Below, one piece after another: positions 1 to 5,794 of a DNA stretch of 44,903 nucleotides; positions within the stretch are counted from its first letter, which is position 1, and each line of letters opens with the position of its first letter. The notes below the pieces were generated by a model, which saw only the letters and a list, made by a program, of their open reading frames with translations, made no database searches and was not told where the DNA came from. Location: contig CALCYA010000002.1 in assembly GCA_937906165.1 (NCBI GenBank), positions 1-44,903 on the forward strand, in the 5' to 3' direction. This DNA is from an uncultured Bacteroidales bacterium. Its GTDB lineage: Bacteria > Bacteroidota > Bacteroidia > Bacteroidales > Bacteroidaceae. The position numbers and the translations under genes were made by a program.

Positions 1-156
1 ACACCATCGCAGTAGATATTTGTATCAATGGACAACTCCTATATTATTGCCATTTTTTTGTGCAAACTGTTTTAAACTGCCGTACATTCCTTATTATTTG
101 GAAAAAAGATGCTATTTTCGCGTAAGTTTGGCAAAAGAGGCAACTTTTTATATAAG

Positions 157-1491
157 ATGATTGACTATACTGTATTTAAAGATAAGAAAGCTGTATATTA
201 TACATTAGGTTGTAAGTTGAATTTCTCGGAGACTGCAACCATTGAGCGTCAGCTGCAGGAGGCTGGTATACGTACCGCCAAGCGCGGCGAGAAGGCAGAT
301 ATATGCATTGTCAACAGCTGTGCTGTGACACAGGAGGCCGAGAAGAAGTGCCGTCAGGTGATACATAAATTGGTGCGCCAGAATCCCGGTGCATATGTGG
401 TGGTTACGGGCTGTTATGCGCAGCTCTCGGCCGAGAAACTCTCCAAGGAGTTGGGGGTGGACGTTGTACTCGGCATAGACAAGAAGGGTCAGGTGCTTGA
501 GCATCTGGGTAATCTTGTGAAGCATGAAGAGGGTGGTGAGTGGTATGCCATGCCCACAAAAGATGTACGCAACTTCGTGCATTCATGTTCACGTGGCGAC
601 CGTACACGCTATTTCCTCAAGGTGCAGGACGGTTGTGACTATTTCTGTACATACTGCACCATCCCATTTGCGCGTGGACGTAGCCGCAACCCGTTGGTGA
701 GCGAGCTTGTGGAGCAGGCGCAGAAGGCTGTTGCCGAAGGTGGCAAGGAGATAGTGATAACAGGTGTCAATATAGGTGATTTCGGAAAATCCACAGGCGA
801 GAGTTTTATCTCGCTGGTGAAGGCTCTTGACGGTGTCGAAGGCGTGTCGCGATACAGGATATCTTCGATAGAGCCTAATCTTATAACCGATGAGATAATA
901 GAATATGTTGCGCAGTCGCGCAGCTTCATGCCACATTTCCACATTCCGTTGCAGGCGGGTAGCGATGAGGTTCTCAAGCTGATGCACCGCCGTTACGACA
1001 CTGCATTCTTTGCCCGTAAGATAGCGAAGGTGCGTGAGGTGTTGCCCGATGCGTTCATCGGGGTGGATGTCATTGTGGGTACGCGTGGCGAGAGTGAAGA
1101 GCTGTTTGAACGTGCCTACGAATTCATAAAAGGACTGGATATATCCCAACTGCATGTCTTCAGCTACTCGGAACGCCCTGGCACACAGGCGCTGAAAATT
1201 GAGGGTGCCGTGCCGCCGGCCGAGAAGCACCGCCGCAGCCAGTTGCTCATTTCACTGAGCGAGGAGAAACGTCTTGCGTTCTATGAGCGCAACATCGGCA
1301 AGGAGGCTGTAGTGCTGTTCGAGAAACCGCGTTCAGGTATGCCTATGGGCGGTTTCACGGCAAACTACATCCGCGTGGAGACTGTTGCCAAACCTGAGTA
1401 TATAAACAGGCTGGTAAGGGTGCGCCTGGGTGGTTTCAATGAGGATTCTTCGGCTCTGCTTGCCGATGAGATAATAGGCTTTGCCGATTAA
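157..1491 (+). CDS. mtaB: tRNA t6A37 methylthiotransferase MtaB
   Basis: Radical-SAM enzyme that adds a methylthio group to N6-threonylcarbamoyladenosine at position 37 of ANN-decoding tRNAs. The N-terminal methylthiotransferase domain holds Cys19 (in YTLGCKLN), Cys50/Cys55 and a later VTGCYAQ cysteine for the auxiliary 4Fe-4S cluster. The radical-SAM motif CxxxCxxC is at Cys160, Cys164 and Cys167. A C-terminal TRAM-like segment follows. At 444 aa it has the usual family length. An in-frame ATG lies at 109, but I chose 157 because the conserved family N-terminus begins at MIDYTVF and the upstream residues look like leader. It is the first gene of a tight operon: the next start codon follows its stop directly. 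Function is secure from the motifs; the start is less certain. Confidence 0.93.
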   Translation: MIDYTVFKDKKAVYYTLGCKLNFSETATIERQLQEAGIRTAKRGEKADICIVNSCAVTQEAEKKCRQVIHKLVRQNPGAYVVVTGCYAQLSAEKLSKELGVDVVLGIDKKGQVLEHLGNLVKHEEGGEWYAMPTKDVRNFVHSCSRGDRTRYFLKVQDGCDYFCTYCTIPFARGRSRNPLVSELVEQAQKAVAEGGKEIVITGVNIGDFGKSTGESFISLVKALDGVEGVSRYRISSIEPNLITDEIIEYVAQSRSFMPHFHIPLQAGSDEVLKLMHRRYDTAFFARKIAKVREVLPDAFIGVDVIVGTRGESEELFERAYEFIKGLDISQLHVFSYSERPGTQALKIEGAVPPAEKHRRSQLLISLSEEKRLAFYERNIGKEAVVLFEKPRSGMPMGGFTANYIRVETVAKPEYINRLVRVRLGGFNEDSSALLADEIIGFAD

Positions 1492-2505
1492 ATGATGAAA
1501 AGGGTAGCAGTTGTCATATTGAACTATAACGGTGCGGAGATGTTGCGCACCTTCTTGCCAGGGGTGGTGGAATGTTCCCCCGAGGCCGAGGTCGTCGTTG
1601 CCGACAATGCCTCAACAGATGACTCCGTTGGGGTGGTGACGAGTCTCTTTCCCACAGTAAGGCTCATCCGTCTTGAACGGAACTGGGGTTTTGCCGACGG
1701 GTACAATAAGGCACTTGAACAGGTGGATGCCGAATATTCAATTCTGCTGAACTCTGACGTTGAAGTCACTGAAGGTTGGATAGCGCCCATGCTCGCTGCT
1801 CTTGACGCCGACAGCAATGTCGTGGCCTGTCAGCCCAAAATTCTTGACTACAAGCGCAAGACCCATTTTGAGTATGCGGGTGCAGCCGGTGGTTTCATCG
1901 ACCGTTACGGTTATCCCTATTGCCGCGGGCGTATATTCGATACCCTTGAAGAGGATAAGGGGCAATATGATACGGTATGCGATATAAGCTGGGCCACAGG
2001 TGCGGCGCTGATGATACGCACTGCCGAATATCGCGCGTCCGGTGGCCTTGACGGACGTTTCTTTGCACACATGGAGGAGATAGACCTCTGTTGGCGCTTG
2101 CGTGCACGTGGCAGCCGCATACTCTGTGTGCCGCAGAGTACGGTATATCATGTGGGTGGTGCAACATTGTCAAAGAGCAATCCCAAGAAGACATATCTCA
2201 ATTTCAGGAACAATCTGCTGATGCTGTACAAGAACCTGCCGCAGGAAGAGCTCCCGTCAGTGATGCGTATGCGTTGCCTGCTCGATTATGTTGCTGCTCT
2301 CAAGTTCCTGCTCACCGGTGGCTTCGGTGACTTCAAGGCCGTGATGCGTGCACGTCGCGATTACCGTAGGATGAGGGATGGTTATGCTGCAGTGCGCAAG
2401 GAGAACCTTGCAAAGACAGTGGAGCAGGGGCTTTGTTGCCGTAGTTCATTCCCGATACTTTGGCGTTACCATTTCGGTGGCAAGAAATTTTATTCAGAAC
2501 TTTAA
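1492..2505 (+). CDS. Family 2 glycosyltransferase
   Basis: GT-A fold glycosyltransferase of the rhamnosyltransferase-like GT2 group, 337 aa. The N-terminus VAVVILNYNGAEML is the typical first strand. It is followed by a nucleotide-binding VVVADNASTDDS segment (about residues 34-45) and a metal-binding region LLNSDVEV (about residues 84-91). A later WATGAALMIRT and an EEIDLCWRL stretch (around residue 190) match the acceptor/base region of this family. No membrane anchor is obvious, so it probably acts on the cytoplasmic face of the membrane in O-antigen, capsule or glycan assembly. The start codon abuts the mtaB stop, and a second Met directly follows it. Sugar donor and acceptor cannot be told from the sequence. 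Confidence 0.88.
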   Translation: MMKRVAVVILNYNGAEMLRTFLPGVVECSPEAEVVVADNASTDDSVGVVTSLFPTVRLIRLERNWGFADGYNKALEQVDAEYSILLNSDVEVTEGWIAPMLAALDADSNVVACQPKILDYKRKTHFEYAGAAGGFIDRYGYPYCRGRIFDTLEEDKGQYDTVCDISWATGAALMIRTAEYRASGGLDGRFFAHMEEIDLCWRLRARGSRILCVPQSTVYHVGGATLSKSNPKKTYLNFRNNLLMLYKNLPQEELPSVMRMRCLLDYVAALKFLLTGGFGDFKAVMRARRDYRRMRDGYAAVRKENLAKTVEQGLCCRSSFPILWRYHFGGKKFYSEL

Positions 2506-2514
2506 GAAACAGTT

Positions 2515-3219
2515 ATGGAAACTGCATTATATCTTATACCCGTTACTCTCGGTGACACGGAAATCTCAAGAGTGCTGCCGGCATATAATGCCGAGGTCAT
2601 TGCCGGAATAAGGCATTTCATTGTCGAGGATGTACGTTCGGCACGCCGATTCTTGCGCAAGGTCGACCCGCAGTTCGATATCGACGGTTCGCAGTTCTTT
2701 GAGCTGAACAAGCATACTGCGCCGGAGGTAGTTGCCGGTTATCTCAAGCCTTTGAAGGATGGCAAGCCCATGGGAGTCATCTCCGAGGCCGGTTGTCCGG
2801 CTGTGGCCGACCCGGGTGCCGATGTCGTTGCCATAGCACAGCGCAAAGGGTTCAAGGTGGTTCCGCTGGTTGGTCCCTCGAGCATTATCCTCTCAGTGAT
2901 GGCTTCGGGCTTCAATGGCCAGAGCTTTGCCTTCAACGGTTATCTGCCGATAAAACCCGAGGAACGTGCAAAGAAACTGCGTCAGCTTGAGCAGCGCATA
3001 TACAACGAGGACCAGACACAGCTGTTCATCGAGACACCATACCGCAACGGAAAGATGATAGAGGATATCCTCAAGAACTGCCGTCCGCAGACAAAACTGT
3101 GCATTGCCGCTAATCTCACCTGTGAGGGCGAATATGCACGTACCATGACTGTGAAGGAGTGGAAAGGCAAGACTCCCGATTTGTCCAAGATTCCTTGTAT
3201 ATTTCTGTTATATAAGTAA
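2515..3219 (+). CDS. RsmI-like SAM-dependent methyltransferase
   Basis: Tetrapyrrole-methylase-fold protein related to RsmI, the 16S rRNA C1402 2'-O-methyltransferase, 234 aa. Visible hallmarks are LYLIPVTLGD at the N-terminus, the SAM-site loop VISEAGCPAVADPG (about residues 84-97) and the VVPLVGPSSI stretch (about residues 115-124). It is shorter than E. coli RsmI (about 286 aa), lacks that protein's extra C-terminal region, and starts PVTLGD where canonical RsmI has TPIGNL. It may therefore be the paralogous SAM-methyltransferase common in Bacteroidota and not the canonical enzyme. Its start is 9 bases after the glycosyltransferase stop, so the three genes are probably cotranscribed. The hairpin array begins just after its stop. 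Confidence 0.8.
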   Translation: METALYLIPVTLGDTEISRVLPAYNAEVIAGIRHFIVEDVRSARRFLRKVDPQFDIDGSQFFELNKHTAPEVVAGYLKPLKDGKPMGVISEAGCPAVADPGADVVAIAQRKGFKVVPLVGPSSIILSVMASGFNGQSFAFNGYLPIKPEERAKKLRQLEQRIYNEDQTQLFIETPYRNGKMIEDILKNCRPQTKLCIAANLTCEGEYARTMTVKEWKGKTPDLSKIPCIFLLYK

Positions 3220-3237
3220 GAAATTTGAAATAAAGCT

Positions 3238-3286
3238 CCTCCCCTCAGTCACTTCGTGACAGCTCCCCTCAAGGAGTGGAGCAACT
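3238..3286 (+). repeat. Hairpin repeat module A, copy 1
   Basis: First copy of a GC-rich structured repeat. It reads CCCCTCA, then a small hairpin (GTCAC-TTC-GTGAC at 3248-3260), then AGCTCCCCTCA and a GGAGTGGAGC arm that can pair back with GCTCC. It starts 19 bases after the stop of the RsmI-like gene. The bases in front (aataaagctcct) match the leader of module B, so this copy looks like a B start fused to an A body. It is probably transcribed as the 3' end of the upstream operon. Confidence 0.75.
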
Positions 3287-3322
3287 GGAAACGGGAATCT
3301 GACAATTGAAATATGAATAAAA

Positions 3323-3364
3323 CTCCTCCCCACGTGTGGGGAGGTGGTCGTAGACCGGAGGGGG
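3323..3364 (+). repeat. Hairpin repeat module B, copy 1
   Basis: Module B is about 42 bases with two stem-loops. The first is CCTCCCCAC pairing with GTGGGGAGG around a very tight loop. The second is GGTC-GTA-GACC, and a GGAGGGG tail follows. This copy ends 10 bases before the ATG of the DUF559 gene, so its purine-rich end sits where a Shine-Dalgarno would be. The copies at 3901, 4051, 4201 and 4497 differ from it by only a few bases. Confidence 0.8.
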
Positions 3365-3374
3365 AATATTCGGT

Positions 3375-3749
3375 ATGTACAATCGCAAAGAAATAATAAT
3401 AAAGAGTAAGGAATTAAGAAGGAATCTGACTCCGGAAGAGGCTGTGTTATGGACACAGCTGAAATCTCACAAGCTTAACAATAGCAAATGGCGGAAACAG
3501 CATCCTATAGGATCTTATATTCTTGACTTTTATTGTCCCGGTGCAAAATTATGTGTTGAACTTGATGGAAGTAGTCATTACACTTATCAAGGAGCAAAGG
3601 AAGATGCTGTCAGAACAGCATTTCTAAATACCAAAGGAATCAAAGTCATAAGATTTGAAAATAGACTGATTTGGGACAATCTACAAGGTGTTTTAGACAT
3701 TATTCTACAGGAACTGGACTGCAATAGTATGGAAAACAGAGAATATTAG
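3375..3749 (+). CDS. DUF559 (Vsr-like endonuclease fold) protein
   Basis: A 124-aa protein of the DUF559 family, which shares the fold of the Vsr very-short-patch-repair nuclease and the PD-(D/E)XK nucleases. Seen here: an N-terminal basic helix (KSKELRRNLTPEEAVLW), then GSYILDFYCPGAKLCVELDG with Asp51, Glu62 and Asp64 in the D...ExD positions of the fold, then His68, and a C-terminal VIRFEN strand. No activity has been assigned to the family that I can recall with certainty. The gene is AT-richer than its neighbours, which suggests separate ancestry. It lies exactly between a B module and an A module, at the place where other units of the array have only a short spacer. It could be a nuclease that acts on the repeat hairpins, or a passenger. 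Confidence 0.85.
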   Translation: MYNRKEIIIKSKELRRNLTPEEAVLWTQLKSHKLNNSKWRKQHPIGSYILDFYCPGAKLCVELDGSSHYTYQGAKEDAVRTAFLNTKGIKVIRFENRLIWDNLQGVLDIILQELDCNSMENREY

Positions 3750-3750
3750 T

Positions 3751-3868
3751 TCTCCCCTCAGTCACTAGATCGGCAGGGCTTCTTCGAAGACTCCTTTGTG
3801 GTGCTAAAGCACCAGTCGTCGCAAACATTGCTCGCTCGCAATGTCCCCTCAAGGAGTGGAGCAGCTGA
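3751..3868 (+). repeat. Hairpin repeat module A, expanded copy 2
   Basis: Starts TCTCCCCTCAGTCAC and ends CCCCTCAAGGAGTGGAGCAGCTG like the other A copies. In place of the single small hairpin it carries about 75 extra bases made of successive stem-loops: CTTC-TTC-GAAG, TGGTGCT-AA-AGCACCA and ACATTGC-TCGCTC-GCAATGT. It begins 2 bases after the stop codon of the DUF559 gene. The extra hairpins look like insertions into the apical stem and leave the module ends intact. Confidence 0.7.
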
Positions 3869-3900
3869 AATGACATACTAAATTGAAATATAAACTAAAG

Positions 3901-4242
3901 CTCCTCCCCACGTGTGGGGAGGTGGTCGCAGACCGGAGGGGATATTCAAGGATGTGACACTCTGTTTTCTCCCCTCAGTCACTTCGTGACAGCTCCCCTC
4001 ACAGGAGTGGAGCAGCTGAAATGACATACTAAATTGAAATATGAATAAAGCTCCTCCCCACGTGTGGGGAGGTGGTCGCAGACCGGAGGGGATATTCAAG
4101 GATGTGACACTCTGTTTTCTCCCCTCAGTCACTTCGTGACAGCTCCCCTCACAGGAGTGGAGCAGCTGAAATGACATACTAAATTGAAATATGAATAAAG
4201 CTCCTCCCCACGTGTGGGGAGGTGGTCGCAGACCGGAGGGGA
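3901..4242 (+). repeat. Perfect 150-base tandem repeat of B+A modules
   Basis: Bases 3901-4050 and 4051-4200 are identical over 150 bases, and a third copy continues to 4242. Each unit is module B (42 bases), a short spacer (atattcaaggatgtgacac and about 8 more), module A with the GTCAC-TTC-GTGAC hairpin, and a linker ending aataaag. Modules: B at 3901, 4051 and 4201; A at 3969 and 4119. Perfect identity means the duplication is recent or is kept uniform by conversion. A reading frame on the - strand across it (3878-4177) only reflects the period being divisible by three. Confidence 0.9.
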
Positions 4243-4290
4243 GAGCTTTTTATGCCCAATCGCATGGATAAATTGCTTGCTTGTGTTTTA

Positions 4291-4475
4291 TCTCTTCAGT
4301 CTTGCAACAAGTTGCAATCCAGCTCCTCTTGATTTCAAACAAAAGGAGCACTGTGAACTTAAATTAAAATAACTCCTGAAAATTAATAGTAAAATTTTTA
4401 AAAAGACTTGTGTCCTTTTCTGTTTAAACCCTTCAGTCGGTAACAGACTGCTCTATTTGAAAAGCGGAGTAGCTA
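4291..4475 (+). repeat. Two diverged module A copies
   Basis: Two decayed but recognisable A modules, at about 4291-4350 and 4429-4475. The first reads CTCTTCAGTC, then a different hairpin TTGCAAC-AA-GTTGCAA (4302-4317), then AGCTCCTC and AAGGAGC. The second reads CCCTTCAGTC with a CAGTC-GGTAACA-GACTG hairpin (4434-4450), then CTC and GGAGTAGCT. Between them, around 4369, a stretch starting aaaataactcct resembles the leader of a decayed B module. The order A-(B)-A-B is thus kept. The stem sequences differ from the intact copies while the pairing survives. Confidence 0.6.
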
Positions 4476-4496
4476 AAAAATGAAATATGAATAAAG

Positions 4497-4538
4497 CTCC
4501 TCCCTACGTGTGGGGAGGTGGTCGTAGACCGGAGGGGG
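4497..4538 (+). repeat. Hairpin repeat module B, copy 5
   Basis: Last B module of the array, nearly the same as copy 1 apart from the changed base in CCTCCCTACGTG, which breaks one stem pair. It stops 3 bases before the end of the convergent MscS-type gene. On the - strand it therefore forms the hairpin directly after that gene's stop codon and may act as its 3' end or mRNA stabiliser. Confidence 0.78.
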
Positions 4539-4541
4539 TAT

Positions 4542-5720
4542 TTAGCTTCTTGTTCCAGTGAGTCCGGATAAGTCTGTTCCTGCCGGTGCCTGGAATACCT
4601 TGAGGCCGAATTCTGGCATTACTGCGAGTATATGCTCGAATACGTCTGCCTGCAGGTGCTCGTATGCAACCCAGGCGGTGTCTGCCGAGAAGAAATACAA
4701 CTCAAGCGGCAAGCCCTGTGGCGTGGGCTGCAACTGACGTATCATGAATATCATCTCATGGTTCACGCGTTCGTTGTTGCGCAGGTATATGTCAAGGTAG
4801 TTGCGCAGTACGGTGAGGTTCACGACCTGTCCGTCAGTGCATTCGATGCCCTTGAGCCATCCTTTTTCCCTGAACTTTTCTACCTGTTCCTTGCTGCAGA
4901 ATCCTACAGTGTTCATGTCGATGTAGAGTGAGCGCTTGATGCGTCGGCCTCCACTGTCAAACATTCCTCTCCAGTTCTGGAACGATTCGCTTACCAGAAC
5001 GTATGGCGGTATGGTTGTTATGGTCTTGTCCCAGTTCTTTACCTTTACCGTTGTGAGTGTAACCTCGACAACCTCTCCGTCGGCGCCATGCTTGGGCAAT
5101 GTTATCCAGTCACCCTGACGCAACATGTCATTTGCCGAGAGCTGTACACCGGCCACAAGACCCATGATGGGGTCTTTGAACACCAGCATCAGCACAGCTG
5201 CCATGGCGCCGAGTCCTGTGAGTATGTTAGCCGGGTTCTTGTCTATGACAATGCTGATTATGATGATGGCTCCAATGCAAAGGGCTATTATCTTGAACAT
5301 CTCAAAGACACCTTTCAATGTCCTGTTCTTCATGCGCTGGTTCTCGTTCGAGATATCGTACAGCGAGTTGAAGATTGCGCAAGCAAGCCTTGTTGCGGTA
5401 GCTACAATGTAAATGTCTATTACCTTGTCTGCCCAGAAGAATACTGTATGCGACTCGCTGAAGAGGTTGGGTAATATCACTTTAAGGACAATAGGAGGTA
5501 TCAGCCTTGATATATTGGTGAGCACATCATTGTTGAAAAGTATATCGTCCCATTTCGATGTTGTCTTTGATGTGATTTTCTTTACTGCCGGAATGATGCC
5601 CTTGCGGCATATTATGTCGCAGATATAAAACAGGACTATGGCCGATGTAATAAGGATTGCCAGTCGTGCCTCGCTGTTGCTCCAAAGCTCGTTGAAGTCT
5701 ATAAAGCTATGTTGTATCAT
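4542..5720 (-). CDS. MscS-family mechanosensitive channel (YbdG-like)
   Basis: Inner-membrane small-conductance mechanosensitive channel of 392 aa, with the layout of the longer YbdG/MscM group: several N-terminal membrane segments, then a pore helix and a beta domain. The pore-lining helix is visible as the Gly/Ala-rich ILTGLGAMAAVLMLVFKDP, followed by GLVAGVQLSANDMLRQGDWI and the beta-domain signature GADGEVVEVTLTTVKVKNWD. The family opens under membrane tension on osmotic downshock. It lies 74 bases downstream of uvrB on the same strand with no strong terminator seen between them, so readthrough is likely. Its 3' end touches the hairpin array. A second, shorter MscS homologue is at 14956-15867. 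Confidence 0.9.
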   Translation of the reverse strand: MIQHSFIDFNELWSNSEARLAILITSAIVLFYICDIICRKGIIPAVKKITSKTTSKWDDILFNNDVLTNISRLIPPIVLKVILPNLFSESHTVFFWADKVIDIYIVATATRLACAIFNSLYDISNENQRMKNRTLKGVFEMFKIIALCIGAIIIISIVIDKNPANILTGLGAMAAVLMLVFKDPIMGLVAGVQLSANDMLRQGDWITLPKHGADGEVVEVTLTTVKVKNWDKTITTIPPYVLVSESFQNWRGMFDSGGRRIKRSLYIDMNTVGFCSKEQVEKFREKGWLKGIECTDGQVVNLTVLRNYLDIYLRNNERVNHEMIFMIRQLQPTPQGLPLELYFFSADTAWVAYEHLQADVFEHILAVMPEFGLKVFQAPAGTDLSGLTGTRS

Positions 5721-5794
5721 CTTTTTGTTTTATTAAAACCGTTTCTGAATTGGTGTTGTAAATATACTCACTTTTTCCAAAAGGGCTCTCTTTG

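Noticed and set aside
109..156. Earlier start codon for mtaB.
   Set aside because: The added 16 residues are not part of the conserved N-terminus; the family start fits MIDYTVF at 157.
3878..4177. A - strand open frame with repeated GSCHEVTEGRKQSVTS.
   Set aside because: It is a translation of hairpin modules A and B with a 150-base period, divisible by three. It has no promoter or start signal.
3238..4538. The repeat array as a CRISPR array.
   Set aside because: CRISPR needs short identical repeats with unique spacers of even length. Here the spacers repeat too, modules alternate between two types, and no cas gene is near.
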